In this document: in pieces, positions 8,741 through 17,773 of the stretch
How positions within the stretch are numbered: position 1 is the stretch's first letter
How the letters are laid out: each line of letters starts with the position of its first letter
Assembly (NCBI GenBank): GCA_026129905.1
Contig: JAHCHE010000034.1
Coordinates: 19,855 to 83,854, forward strand
Direction of reading: 5' to 3'
DNA: 64,000 bases
Source of the DNA: Bryobacteraceae bacterium
Lineage (GTDB): Bacteria > Acidobacteriota > Terriglobia > Bryobacterales > Bryobacteraceae
The notes under the pieces: generated by a model
What the model was told of the DNA's origin: nothing
Databases searched by the model: none
What the model saw: the letters and a program-made list of their open reading frames with translations, nothing else
Program-made: the position numbers and the translations under genes

Positions 8741-9357
8741 AGATATTCGGGGTAGGGTTATCGCGCACCGGCACCACGAGCCTGACGGCGGCGCTGCGGA
8801 TGCTCGGCTACCGTACCGTACATTTCCCGACCAACATGGACCAGATCGTGCGGTGCGACGCGGCGACGGATTCCTCGGTCGCCTACCGGTTCGAGGAACT
8901 GGACCAGCGGTTCCCGGGCTCGAAGTTCATCCTGACCGAGCGGGACGAGCAGGGCTGGCTCAAGTCGTACGAGCAGTTTCGGACGCAGCAGATCGGGGTG
9001 GGCGACAACCTGCCAATGATGCAGGAGGCCAGGCGCTCCCGCGAAGTGGTATACGGCACGCAGGAGTTCGATCCGGACATCTGGCTGGCGGGCTACCGGC
9101 GCCACAACCAGCGGGTGAAAGAGTACTTCGCCGATCGTCCGCGGGATTTCATCGTGATGAACATTCCCGGCGGGGACGGTTGGGAAAAGCTGTGCGCATT
9201 TCTGGGCAAGCCCATTCCCAAAGAGCCGTTCCCCAATACCAACAAGAGCAGCCAGTTTCTGCGCAGTATGCCGCCCTGGCTTTCGCGCACGGTCCGTATA
9301 CCCTACGTGCTGGGAGTCCAGGCCTACGGATCGCTCCGCTACCGCTGGAAACGCTGA
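8737..9357 (+). CDS. sulfotransferase-family protein
   Basis: A 206-residue protein of the P-loop sulfotransferase family (Sulfotransfer_4-like), which moves sulfate from PAPS to an acceptor. GVGLSRTGTTSLTAALRMLGY at residues 5-25 is the 5'-phosphosulfate-binding loop, and KFILTERDEQGWLKSYEQF is the 3'-phosphate-binding strand and helix. The C-terminal GDGWEKLCAFLGKPIPKEPFPN motif is typical of this subfamily. The start is a GTG at 8737 with a strong AAGGAGG just upstream and a 4-bp overlap with the glycosyltransferase stop. Pairing with a glycosyltransferase suggests sulfation of a surface polysaccharide or glycolipid, which is inference. Confidence 0.87.
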   Translation: MKIFGVGLSRTGTTSLTAALRMLGYRTVHFPTNMDQIVRCDAATDSSVAYRFEELDQRFPGSKFILTERDEQGWLKSYEQFRTQQIGVGDNLPMMQEARRSREVVYGTQEFDPDIWLAGYRRHNQRVKEYFADRPRDFIVMNIPGGDGWEKLCAFLGKPIPKEPFPNTNKSSQFLRSMPPWLSRTVRIPYVLGVQAYGSLRYRWKR

Positions 9358-9376
9358 GCCGTTATCCTGAAAGTGC

Positions 9377-10129
9377 GTGCAGTACCCGAGGATCTATGCG
9401 GGCCGGCAGAGGCCAAAGGCGCGTCTCGCGCTGCTGGCGGCGCTGATCGTTCTCCCGTTGATCGGTGCGCCGTTCTGGGAAACCAAGGATGCCGCCGAAT
9501 GGACGGACGGCCAGGTCTACGCGCTCCTCACGGCCTCGCCGTGGGCGAAGCAAACCAAGGTTGAACTCAACCTCGAGAAACCCCAAGCGGCCGGCGCCCC
9601 GACGTGGAAGGAACTGAAGATCCCCGGGAGCGGACCGGGGCGGCCGGAGCAGCCGGTGGGGAGTCCGGTGGGCGGTATTGGCGGCGGGAAACCGAAAATA
9701 CCCCGGGATGCCCAACTGCTGATCCGGTGGTCGAGCGCGCCTGTGGTAGGGCAGGCGCTGGCGCGCTACAAGGCGAGCAGGAACGGCGCCGAGAGCGAGT
9801 CGAAGCCCGCGGAGGGCAGCGAGTCGCTGTACCACATCGAGGTGCTGGGCGTGCCGGCCATCGCCGCATTTGCCGGCATCCCGGTGTTGCAGGACGAACT
9901 CTACCGCTCGGCAAGCCTCACCACGAAGTCCGGCCGCGTCATCCGGCCGGAAAGCGTGTACGCCACGCCGCAGGGTGAAGTGCTGGGGATCTCGATCCGC
10001 TTCCTGAAAGACAAGCCGCTGACGCTGGATGACAGGTATGTGGAGCTGGCCGGCAAGACCTCGGTCTTCGAGTTCCGCAAGCGGTTTGAGCTCCGCGCGA
10101 TGCGATCCAGGGGCAAGCTGGAGCTGTAG
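9377..10129 (+). CDS. secreted hypothetical protein, acidobacterial type
   Basis: A 250-residue protein with a GTG start, an N-terminal basic segment and a hydrophobic helix (LALLAALIVLPLIGAPFW) that reads as a signal peptide or anchor. The ETKDAAEWTDGQVYALLTASPWAKQ motif, a Pro/Gly-rich linker, and a C-terminal half ending in FRKRFELRAMRSRGKLEL match a secreted family frequent in Acidobacteria that resembles the GWxTD-type proteins. No enzymatic motif is visible. It follows the sulfotransferase gene by 19 bp. Confidence 0.65.
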   Translation: MQYPRIYAGRQRPKARLALLAALIVLPLIGAPFWETKDAAEWTDGQVYALLTASPWAKQTKVELNLEKPQAAGAPTWKELKIPGSGPGRPEQPVGSPVGGIGGGKPKIPRDAQLLIRWSSAPVVGQALARYKASRNGAESESKPAEGSESLYHIEVLGVPAIAAFAGIPVLQDELYRSASLTTKSGRVIRPESVYATPQGEVLGISIRFLKDKPLTLDDRYVELAGKTSVFEFRKRFELRAMRSRGKLEL

Positions 10130-10319
10130 CGGGAAACCGGCGCCGTCGAAACCGGCCCGCTCGAGGAGCGGATCACCAGGGATTCTCGCCTAGCCCCGCA
10201 AAGGATGTGCCGGCGATGTTCGCCTGACGGCCATCGCCGCCGCCTTGAGAATCCCGGCGGCGAGCCAGTTGCATTTTGGGCGCCGATTGAGGCAAGCTAA
10301 TGGGTTTTCCGTTGCTTTC

Positions 10320-11279
10320 ATGCGGGTCAGAGTCCTCTACCACGATCACTGCTTCGACGGCGCCGCGTCGGCCGCTTACTTCACGCGGTTTTTGCGCGAA
10401 ACCTTTCACCCCGAGGCCGAATTCTGCTATACGGGCATGGCGCACCGGGCCTCGCAGATCTTTGAGGAATCGCTGTTCGACGGGGACGTGAACGCGATCG
10501 TCGATTTCAAGTACTCCTCCAGCCCGAAGCTGACGTGGTGGTTCGATCACCACCAGAGCGCCTTTTTGAGCCCGGAGGACGAGGAACACTTCCGCCAGGA
10601 CGGCAGCGGGCGGAAGATGTACGATCCCGAGTTCAAGTCCTGCACAGGCTACATCGCGGCAAAGGCAGCCGAGAAGTTCGATTACCGGGCGCCGGACCTG
10701 GAAGAGCTGGTGAAATGGGCCGACATCGTGGACGGGGCGCAGTACGCCAGCGCCGCCGAAGCGGTGGAGTTGCGGAACGCGGCCACGCAACTGGTGCTGG
10801 TGATCGAGGGCGTCAACGGCTCGGAGACCGTGCAGCAGATCATCCGCTGGATGTGCCGGCGATCGCTGGACGAGATCATCGGCGATCCAGCGATTCAGGA
10901 GGCGTACCGGCCTCTGTACGACAAGCACCTGGCGTCGATCGACATCATCCGCAAGGAATCGACCGACGACGGCACGGTGGTGTTTTTCGACCTGACGGGC
11001 TACCCGATCGAGGGGTACAGCAAATTCATTCCGTACTACCTGTTCCCGGAGTCGCTGTACACGGTGTCGGTGTTGATTTCAAGCTTTCGCACCAAGGTGT
11101 CGGTGGGCTCGAACCCGTGGGCGGCGCGCCCGCTGAAGCATAACCTGGCGACGATCTGTGAGCGGTACGGCGGCGGAGGGCACGCGCGGGTAGGCGCCAT
11201 CAGCTTTCCGAATAACGCGGTGGAACAGGCGCGGCAGGCGGCCCGGGAAATCGTGGAGGCGCTCCGGCGCGAGCCGTAG
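10320..11279 (+). CDS. DHH-family phosphoesterase
   Basis: A 319-residue protein of the DHH phosphoesterase superfamily, Mn-dependent enzymes that cut phosphodiester bonds. The N-terminal YHDHCFDGAASAAYF carries the D-x-D-G metal-binding motif, and WWFDHHQSAF has the name-giving DHH-type histidine pair (DHHQ). D-I-V-D-G at about residue 137 is the third acidic motif, and the C-terminal YGGGGHARVGA is the DHHA1 substrate-binding glycine loop. Domain order and length are closer to short nanoRNase/oligoribonuclease-like members than to RecJ. The ATG at 10320 is chosen because motif I follows within ten residues. Confidence 0.87.
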   Translation: MRVRVLYHDHCFDGAASAAYFTRFLRETFHPEAEFCYTGMAHRASQIFEESLFDGDVNAIVDFKYSSSPKLTWWFDHHQSAFLSPEDEEHFRQDGSGRKMYDPEFKSCTGYIAAKAAEKFDYRAPDLEELVKWADIVDGAQYASAAEAVELRNAATQLVLVIEGVNGSETVQQIIRWMCRRSLDEIIGDPAIQEAYRPLYDKHLASIDIIRKESTDDGTVVFFDLTGYPIEGYSKFIPYYLFPESLYTVSVLISSFRTKVSVGSNPWAARPLKHNLATICERYGGGGHARVGAISFPNNAVEQARQAAREIVEALRREP

Positions 11280-11286
11280 CGACGCT

Positions 11287-11934
11287 CTAATAGCCGAGGT
11301 CGAGCAGCCGCTCGGTGGTAATGCCGGAGGGGCGGCTTTCGCGTTCGCGGCCCAAGAGTTTGGCGACGTACTTGGCGATGATGTCGCACTCCAGGTTTAC
11401 GACATGGCCCGAGCGGGCCACCCGCAAGGCGGTGTTCTGGTACGTGTGGGGCACAATCGTGGCCGACAGCACGTCGCCTTCGAGGGCGGCGATGGTAAGG
11501 CTGATGCCGTCGATGGCGACTGAGCCCTTCTCCACCAGGTAGCTGTCAAGGTCCGGCGGGAATTGAACGCTGAGCCACCAGTTGCCGTCGCCGAGGGCGT
11601 CGAGCGAAACGAGTTCGCCCGTTCCGTCGACGTGTCCCTGGACGATGTGGCCGCCCATCCGGCTGGAAGGCGAGAGGGGACGTTCGAGGTTAACCAAAGC
11701 GCCCGGCCGCAGGCCGCCGAGGTTACTGCGCCGCGCCGTCTCCGGCGAAACGTCGGCGGAGAATGAATCCGGCGCTACCGAGGCGGCCGTAAGGCAGACG
11801 CCGCCGACGGAGATGCTCGAGCCGATTTCGGCATCCTCGAGCACTTTGCGGCAGCGTACCGCGAGGCGCAGGCCCGCGGCCCGGGGTTCGACGCGATCGA
11901 CGATGCCCAATTCCTCGATGATTCCGGTAAACAT
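11287..11934 (-). CDS. ribE: riboflavin synthase, alpha chain
   Basis: Dismutates two 6,7-dimethyl-8-ribityllumazine molecules to riboflavin and the pyrimidinedione. It is 215 residues long and made of two homologous lumazine-binding barrels. The N-terminal MFTGIIEELGIVD is invariant in the family, and SISVGGVCLTAASV in the first barrel is mirrored by SVAIDGISLTIAAL in the second. GGHIVQGHVDGTGE connects them. It lies 3 bp after ribD on the same strand, third gene of an ftsY-ribD-ribE operon. ribBA and ribH are not in the window. No FMN riboswitch fold is evident upstream of the operon. Confidence 0.96.
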   Translation of the reverse strand: MFTGIIEELGIVDRVEPRAAGLRLAVRCRKVLEDAEIGSSISVGGVCLTAASVAPDSFSADVSPETARRSNLGGLRPGALVNLERPLSPSSRMGGHIVQGHVDGTGELVSLDALGDGNWWLSVQFPPDLDSYLVEKGSVAIDGISLTIAALEGDVLSATIVPHTYQNTALRVARSGHVVNLECDIIAKYVAKLLGRERESRPSGITTERLLDLGY

Positions 11935-11937
11935 CGG

Positions 11938-13038
11938 CTAATCCTTCACGAGATAGGCTTCCAGCATGAACTCGACGGGCGGAATCGGCGTAATCGCGAT
12001 GTCGCGGAATAGGATCGCATCGACGCGCCTGTTACGCCCCTTGCCACCGACGACCGGCAGGGACTTGAGGCCGCCAAGTATTTTCGGCGCGTAATAGAAG
12101 AGAATTTTGTCCACGGCGGCGGCTTCGAGAAAGGCCCAATTCAGTTTGCTTCCGGCCTCGACCATCAGGGAAAGGTACTGCTCCGAAGCCAGCCAGTCGA
12201 CAACGCCGCGGAGATCCACGCGTCCGTCCGCCCCATCGCAGACCAGCACCCGGGCGCCCTGGTCTTCCACCGCGGCCCTGCGCTCGGGGACGGCGGCGGA
12301 CGTGGTTACCACGACGAGGTCCTCGGGGGACGTTGCCAGCATCTTGGAATTCAAGGGGATGCGCAATTGGGAATCGACAACGATCCGCAGCAGCGGACGG
12401 GAGCGGGGCTTGCCGGTCCGATCGGTCAGGCGGCAGTCGTCGGCCAGGACGGTGCCGATGCCCGTCAGGATCGCGTCGTGCGCGTGACGGACCTCCTGCA
12501 CCTGCGCGCGCGCCGTTTCCGACGTAATCCAGCCGTAATTGTCTTCCGGAGCCGAGATTTTTCCGTCCAACGTTAGCGCGGCCTTCAACGTAACCAACGG
12601 CCTGTGATGCCGCATGAAGTACCGAAATGCCTCGTTTAATTTCTCTGCTTCGGATGTGAATTCCGAAGCAATTTCGACCGCGACCCCGGCTTCGCGTAGA
12701 CGCCGGAAGCCTTCGCCGGAGACTTGCGGATTCGGGTCCTCCATCGCCGCCACCACCCGCTTCACGCCCGCCGCGATGAGGCGGTCGGCGCAGGGAGGAG
12801 TGCGGCCGTAATGGCAGCAGGGCTCGAGGTTGATGTAGAGGGTGGCCCCGCGGGCACGCTCGCCCGCCTGCTCCACGGCCAGGATCTCGGCGTGTAGCTT
12901 TCCCGCATAGGTGTGACAGCCGCGGCCCACGACTTCGCCGTCGCGAACCAGCACTGCGCCGACCGCGGGGTTGGGGCTGGTGGCGCCGATGCCCTGCCGC
13001 GCCAGCGCGAGAGCTTCCCGGATGAAGTCCGCCATCAT
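11938..13038 (-). CDS. ribD: bifunctional riboflavin deaminase/reductase RibD
   Basis: Two consecutive steps of riboflavin synthesis: deamination of the diaminopyrimidine and NADPH reduction of the ribosyl side chain. It is 366 residues long. The deaminase half (1-145) has TSPNPAVGAVLV, the zinc site HAE in GKLHAEILAVE, and EPCCHYGRTPPC. The reductase half has RPLVTLKAALTLDGKISAPE, GIGTVLADDC and LMVEAGSKLNWAFL. The ATG at 13038 overlaps the ftsY TGA by 4 bp (ATGA); a second ATG follows immediately. ftsY directly upstream gives an unusual operon partner. Confidence 0.96.
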   Translation of the reverse strand: MMADFIREALALARQGIGATSPNPAVGAVLVRDGEVVGRGCHTYAGKLHAEILAVEQAGERARGATLYINLEPCCHYGRTPPCADRLIAAGVKRVVAAMEDPNPQVSGEGFRRLREAGVAVEIASEFTSEAEKLNEAFRYFMRHHRPLVTLKAALTLDGKISAPEDNYGWITSETARAQVQEVRHAHDAILTGIGTVLADDCRLTDRTGKPRSRPLLRIVVDSQLRIPLNSKMLATSPEDLVVVTTSAAVPERRAAVEDQGARVLVCDGADGRVDLRGVVDWLASEQYLSLMVEAGSKLNWAFLEAAAVDKILFYYAPKILGGLKSLPVVGGKGRNRRVDAILFRDIAITPIPPVEFMLEAYLVKD

Positions 13039-13985
13039 TCCTCGAAAAGCGAAGCGACGAAGCTCGGCGCGTCGAAGGGGAGCAGGTCGTCGATCGATTC
13101 TCCCACGCCGACGTAGCGGATCGGCAGGTTGAGGTCCCGCGCGATGGCGATCACGACGCCGCCCTTGGCGGTGCCATCGAGCTTGGTGAGGACAATGCCC
13201 GTCACGCCGCTGGACTCGGTGAACTTTCGGGCCTGCTCGAGGCCGTTCTGGCCGGTGGTGGCGTCCATCACAAGTAGAACTTCGTGCGGGGCGCCGGCAA
13301 CCAGCCGCGCGGCGGTGCGGCGCATCTTTTCGAGTTCGGCCATCAGGTTCGACTTGGTGTGCAGGCGGCCGGCGGTGTCGACGATGACGTAATCGGCCCT
13401 GCGAGCCTTGGCAGCCTGAATGGCATCGAAGAGGACCGCGCTCGGGTCGGCGCCCGACTTCTGCCGGACGACTTCGGTGCCGGTGCGCTGGCCCCAGACT
13501 TCAAGCTGCTCGATGGCCGCGGCGCGAAAAGTGTCGGCGGCGCACAGGAGCACGGCGCGGCCGTCCCTTTTGTACCTGGCCGCCAGCTTCCCGATGGTGG
13601 TGGTCTTGCCCGTGCCGTTGACGCCGACGACGAGAACCACGGCCGGCGGTTCGGAGACGCGCGGGAGGGGGCTGTCGCTGGCCTCGAGCACCTCCACCAA
13701 GTGCTCGCGAATGAGCCGCTTCAACTCTTGGGGGTTGTCGAGTTCGCTGCGATCGGTCTTCTCTCGGATCAGCTCGAGGATCTCGCCGGAGGTCGTGACG
13801 CCGATGTCGGCCGTGATCAGCGCGTACTCGAGTTCTTCGAGGAGGTCCGCGTCGATGCGCTTCTCTCCGGAGAAGACGTCTTCGAGCCGGTCGAGGAAGC
13901 CCTGGCGGGTTTTCTCGATCCCGCTTTTCAGTCGTTCGAAGAGGTTCGGCTCTTGCTCAACGCTGCCGAATAAGGTTTGGATCAT
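13035..13985 (-). CDS. ftsY: signal recognition particle receptor FtsY
   Basis: GTPase docking protein for SRP-dependent membrane protein targeting; acts at the inner face of the cytoplasmic membrane. It is 316 residues long, short-form without a long acidic A domain. The N domain (20-100) contains a LEELEYALITADIG helix. The G domain has GVNGTGKTTTIGKLA (G1), DTFRAAAIEQL, DTAGRLHTKSNL (G3), TKLDGTAKGG (G4) and the C-terminal GVGESIDDLLPFD. First gene of the ftsY-ribD-ribE operon, separated from the SEC-C gene by 153 bp. Confidence 0.97.
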   Translation of the reverse strand: MIQTLFGSVEQEPNLFERLKSGIEKTRQGFLDRLEDVFSGEKRIDADLLEELEYALITADIGVTTSGEILELIREKTDRSELDNPQELKRLIREHLVEVLEASDSPLPRVSEPPAVVLVVGVNGTGKTTTIGKLAARYKRDGRAVLLCAADTFRAAAIEQLEVWGQRTGTEVVRQKSGADPSAVLFDAIQAAKARRADYVIVDTAGRLHTKSNLMAELEKMRRTAARLVAGAPHEVLLVMDATTGQNGLEQARKFTESSGVTGIVLTKLDGTAKGGVVIAIARDLNLPIRYVGVGESIDDLLPFDAPSFVASLFEE

Positions 13986-14138
13986 GCCCGGTTCTCAACT
14001 TCGATTGTACTCGCGGTCAGGTTGTAGCGATGAGCGCCGGCGTTTCGAATCAGCCTTCATGAATGAGCGCGGTGAGCATGCGTTTCAGCTCGGTGGCGCG
14101 CTGCGACGGTTCTGCTTGGTCTTTGGGTTTGGCCAGCT

Positions 14139-14789
14139 TCACTGCGGCGACGCCGGAGGCGCGGTCCGGCCGCAGCAGCGCTTGTACTTGAGGCCGGAAC
14201 CACACGGGCAGGGCGCATTGCGGGGCGTTGGGGCGGGGGGCGTTGGGGCGTGCGGCGCCGAGGCAGCGGGGACAGTGGCCGCGGCGGTTGGCGTGGCGCC
14301 GGCTTTGTCGAGCGCATCGGACATCCGCATCATCTTGTAATCCGCCGCCAGAAGGGCCATTTCGTCGGCATAGCGCTGCCTGGCCGGCGATTCGACGGGC
14401 GCAGGCAGATTCCAATCGCGATCGGGAAAACGCGGGCGGTGGAGGATCGCCAGAGCGGTCTTCAAGCGCACGGCGGGCGGCGTTTGCGAGTCCTCCAGCA
14501 AACCGCGGAGGGTGGCGAGGGCGGCCGAGGCCAACTCGGTGAGTTCGTCGGCGAGCTGGTTCTTATAGTCGGCGCGGGCCTGCTCGACCGAGCGGGTGAA
14601 TTCGGGCAGCGTTCGAAGCCAGTGATGGACAGTGGTGCGATGCAAGCCTGCGTCACGCGCGGCGGCGGAGACGGTTTTACCCTCGGCGAGGGCGGCGGCG
14701 ACCTGAGCCTGGACCGGCGTCAGGCCGTCGAGCGACGAAATTGGAGGAGGTGATGAAAGTGATGAATTCTGATGAATGGCGGGTGACAT
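14139..14789 (-). CDS. HTH plus SEC-C zinc-motif protein
   Basis: A 216-residue protein. The N-terminal region (residues about 18-60) reads as a helix-turn-helix of the Homeodomain-like/terminase-small-subunit type: TPVQAQVAAALAEGKTVSA, then a recognition helix ending TVHHWLRTLPEF. A helical middle region and Pro/Ala-rich linker follow. The C-terminus is a SEC-C zinc motif, PCPCGSGLKYKRCCG, as in the SecA tail. The role is unknown; the HTH suggests DNA or protein binding. The ATG at 14789 is preferred over an upstream in-frame TTG at 14834. Confidence 0.7.
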   Translation of the reverse strand: MSPAIHQNSSLSSPPPISSLDGLTPVQAQVAAALAEGKTVSAAARDAGLHRTTVHHWLRTLPEFTRSVEQARADYKNQLADELTELASAALATLRGLLEDSQTPPAVRLKTALAILHRPRFPDRDWNLPAPVESPARQRYADEMALLAADYKMMRMSDALDKAGATPTAAATVPAASAPHAPTPPAPTPRNAPCPCGSGLKYKRCCGRTAPPASPQ

Positions 14790-15048
14790 GAGCGGTTTAC
14801 GCCTTTCCGGTTCCAGAATAGCAGGCGACGCCAAGGAATCCGGTCGATTTCCGGATGATTTCCTAATCTTTTCATAGGATTACGAACCACCAATCGGTTG
14901 TGACCGGCACATTGGGGTTGCAACAACACGGAGGAGCGTATGTCGGCCGGGTGATGGTTTGACTGCGGCGGCGCGCGTTCGAGCGGGCTCGTTGGGCCAT
15001 CCGCCGGCCCCACGCTGCGATACGATCGTCAGGAGGTCACAAAAGCAC

Positions 15049-15774
15049 ATGAGACGAATAGCGGTTTTGGCGTTGGCGGGAGGGCTGATTGCGCTTATCG
15101 GCGATCAAGCGGCGAACGGGTTTCAGGCTCCGGAGTTCAAGGACCTGTTCAACGGGAGGGACCTGACCGGGTGGGTTAATGTCAACACGGCCGAGGACAC
15201 GTGGAAGGTGAAGGACGGGGTTCTTGTGTGCTCGGGCCAGCCGATCGGCGTGATGCGCAGCGAGAAGCAGTACGAGAATTTCATCCTGCACATCGAGTGG
15301 ATGCACATGGAGCCGGGCGGGAACTCGGGCGTGTTTCTGTGGAGCGGCGCGCGGCCCGATCCGCGGAACCGGCTGCCGGACGGGGTCGAGGTGCAGATGC
15401 TGGAGCTGGAATGGCCCAACCTGCACAAAGTGGACGGGAAGACGCCGCCGCTGGCGTACGTGCACGGGGAGTTGTTCGGGGTGGGCGGGGTCAAAACGAT
15501 TCCGGACAATCCGCGCGGCGAGCGCAGCATGTCGATCGAGAACCGGTGCAAGGGACGGGGCGAGTGGAATACCTACGACGTCGTCGCGGTGGACGGCGTG
15601 ATAAAGCTTGCGGTTAACGGCAAATTCGTCAATGGGATCCGCGGTTCCACCCAGAAGAAGGGGTATTTATGCCTGGAATCGGAAGGCGCCGAAATTCACT
15701 TCCGGAACATTCGGATACTGGAGTTGCCGCCGGGCGTGACGTCGCCGGATCAGGCCGCGCCGCCGCTGGATTGA
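15049..15774 (+). CDS. secreted DUF1080 / 3-keto-disaccharide hydrolase-domain protein
   Basis: A 241-residue exported protein with an N-terminal signal peptide ([21 protein letters not shown]) and one DUF1080 jelly-roll domain. Seen are [17 protein letters not shown], the typical opening, [10 protein letters not shown], a [12 protein letters not shown] strand, [10 protein letters not shown], and the C-terminal [19 protein letters not shown]. The family acts on glycosidic or keto-sugar substrates or binds glycans, and is frequent in Acidobacteria and Planctomycetes. The start is an ATG at 15049 with AGGAGGT at 15031-15037. Its genomic neighbours do not identify the substrate. Confidence 0.88.
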   Translation: MRRIAVLALAGGLIALIGDQAANGFQAPEFKDLFNGRDLTGWVNVNTAEDTWKVKDGVLVCSGQPIGVMRSEKQYENFILHIEWMHMEPGGNSGVFLWSGARPDPRNRLPDGVEVQMLELEWPNLHKVDGKTPPLAYVHGELFGVGGVKTIPDNPRGERSMSIENRCKGRGEWNTYDVVAVDGVIKLAVNGKFVNGIRGSTQKKGYLCLESEGAEIHFRNIRILELPPGVTSPDQAAPPLD

Positions 15775-16131
15775 CGCTTGTCGGCTGACAAGCTGCGTGC
15801 CTTCGTACAAGCCGCAAGTTATCCACTAGCCCCAAAGAAATCGTCCCGATCAGATCGAGCTTGATATGACTCCCACGCGGATCGCGACGAGGGCCGCCCA
15901 GAGCGATGTGACGTTGCGATGCAGGCGTCGACGAACCCGATCGGTACGCCCTTGAATGGGTCTGAGCCTCCGCGCTGGTTAATCTACACGCGCCAGATCA
16001 GCCGAGACTCGCAAAGTAACGGCCTCATTAACCTCAATTCACGGCAAGGGCGACGATGAAGTCCGATCGAGTGAGCCGAGAGCGCCATGTCGGACTTGAG
16101 TATTTCAGTGAGCATGCTCCAGCGGTGGCGC
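15775..16131. other. 357-bp non-coding stretch between DUF1080 and HNH genes
   Basis: No supported gene. Short frames here have no family character and the composition is less GC-rich and less codon-like than the flanks. It lies at the left edge of the decayed restriction-modification remnant. I see no clear terminator with a T-tract and no repeat shared with the right edge of that remnant. Confidence 0.5.
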
Positions 16132-16935
16132 CTACTGGCCTCTGTAAATTCGATTTCGGTGGTAGTCGAGGAACTCAGTGTCCGGCGGGAAACGATCAGG
16201 GTGAAGGAGTGGGTGACCTTCGCGCCGCAGAAACTCCGATTCAATCGCTGGAGTCGAAAGGTATTGTTTTAGAACTGGGCTAATCACCAGCCGCATACGG
16301 CTGTCGAACGTAATCAAACCGCGATCAAACGCTCTATCAAAGTGCGCTGCTAGGCAGAGTCCATTCGTAGGATTGAGTCGGTGTTTCGGGAACTGACTCC
16401 AAGGCAAGATGTGGCTGGCGACGAGCAGGTCTTCAACCGGGTTTTCAGTGATGCAGCACCTGGAATTATACGCTGCGAGCAGGACTTTGCGGAAAAAGCT
16501 TTGCATTGTCCGCACTGTTACAGTGGCTGCAGCTTCCGTCGGACCATCCGACATCATGGGACTAACATTTGAATGTGATGTGCCCGCGTGTGTTTTCGGC
16601 GTCTCCGCCATCGCTGCTTGTAGAGTCTGAAGCCTGCCCTCGCTGAGGACACTCATCTTATCCCAATCCTCTTGAAACTCATTCCAGATCTGCTCATCAC
16701 TCCGACTGTGGCCAGGTAACCCCATAACGCCGCGGGCTCGGTGAGCAGGATCCATTGACGCGAAGTTCACCAGCTTCATTGCCACACTCGAGGCTGTTCG
16801 CCCCAGCAGCCGGGCGACCTCGACTATTTTTGGGTTTCTGGCGTGCATCTGCCCGAACGGCAGAGTGAAGTACAGACCGCAAGCGACGATAAGCTCGTCA
16901 TGTGACCACGGAATCCTCCTGGCTGAGGAACTCAC
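16132..16935 (-). CDS. HNH endonuclease-domain protein, probable restriction endonuclease
   Basis: A protein of about 267 residues. The N-terminal part (residues 8-95) has WSHDELIVACGLYFTLPFG and LLGRTASSVAMKLVNFASMD, which reads as a DNA-binding domain seen in restriction endonucleases that pair with C5 methyltransferases. The C-terminal HNH_2-type domain has SRCCITENPVEDLLVASHILPW followed by RLNPTNGLCLAAHFDRAFDRG. Many relatives have a second His one position later in that last motif, so catalysis is uncertain. A GTG at 16935 is the preferred start because it overlaps the last codon and TGA of the methyltransferase remnant (GTGA), as in an operon; a TTG at 16962 is also in frame. The reading frame is intact although its partner is broken. 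Confidence 0.72.
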   Translation of the reverse strand: MSSSARRIPWSHDELIVACGLYFTLPFGQMHARNPKIVEVARLLGRTASSVAMKLVNFASMDPAHRARGVMGLPGHSRSDEQIWNEFQEDWDKMSVLSEGRLQTLQAAMAETPKTHAGTSHSNVSPMMSDGPTEAAATVTVRTMQSFFRKVLLAAYNSRCCITENPVEDLLVASHILPWSQFPKHRLNPTNGLCLAAHFDRAFDRGLITFDSRMRLVISPVLKQYLSTPAIESEFLRREGHPLLHPDRFPPDTEFLDYHRNRIYRGQ

Positions 16936-17773
16936 ACCACACCTCGCCGAAATATCGCGCAACTCCGCGCCAGACTCCGAATGACATGCTCAAGGATTCC
17001 CCCGCGATTCTCAAACTCCAGCCAGTTTCTGGTGAGACGGCCGTACAGGGAGGGGCGGGCATCATGGGGATAAGGGGTCAACTTGTTGAGGCGGCGAGTG
17101 CGGCGCCGCAGCTTGCCTACAAGAGCTATGGACGGAAGGTTACCAAGGACCTGCTCCGAGGTTATTGCTGCAGGCTGGCGGCGGTTTACCTGAGGCGGTT
17201 CCGTGTAGAAGAACAGACCATTTGGGGAAAGGTCGCGGGCTAGCAATCGGAGGGCAACTTGCCGCATGCTTTCATATCCTTTGGCCAGATCTCAACGAGC
17301 AGTGCAAGAGGCTGCTCCACGTAGTCGAGATATCTGAGGTACAGGTTCGCCTGCGGATCGTGCCGATAGGCTTCGGGATGTGTGGCGACCTCTCGGAGCT
17401 TCGCGCGGCCGACCCTGGCGAAGGCTTGACAGGGCGGCCCGCCGACTACGACGTCCACGCTGACGGCAACGTCCGTCCCAAACCCGAGTGCGGAAACAAG
17501 GCCCTCGGGGTCCGTAACCTGGATGTCTCGCGCTTGAGCATGTGCTTGGTGCTTGCGCGGCGATAAGTGACTGTGGAAATTCAGAGCATGGGTTTTCGCC
17601 GCAATCGGATCGCTCTCCACTGGGGCGGCGATTTCGAAACCGGCGGCCTGGAATCCAAGCGAGAGGCCTCCGCACCCGGCGAAGAGGTCGAGCACTCTTG
17701 GGATGCCTTCGTGCCAAAGGCGCTTGAGTTTGGCTGTGCGGGCAAGTGAATTCCAACGCCTGCGGTCACCCAT
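16932..17773 (-). pseudogene. DNA C5-cytosine methyltransferase, broken
   Basis: The first part (17773 down to about 17290) reads PRVLDLFAGCGGLSLGFQAAGF (AdoMet motif I) and VVGGPPCQAFARVGRAK (catalytic PCQ motif IV), then YLRYLDYVEQPLALLVE, where motif VI (ENV) should follow. There the sequence jumps: LVE is followed in that frame by a short tail and a stop at 17240. The adjacent frame continues with KGYESMRQVALRLLARD and AITSEQVLGNLPSIA, then GGILEHVIRSLAR and a stop at 16932. Motifs VI-VIII and the C-terminal motifs IX-X are therefore missing; about 280 codons remain, fewer than I would expect for the family. Deletion plus frameshift means no active enzyme is expected. Upstream of the HNH gene on the same strand. 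Confidence 0.8.
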
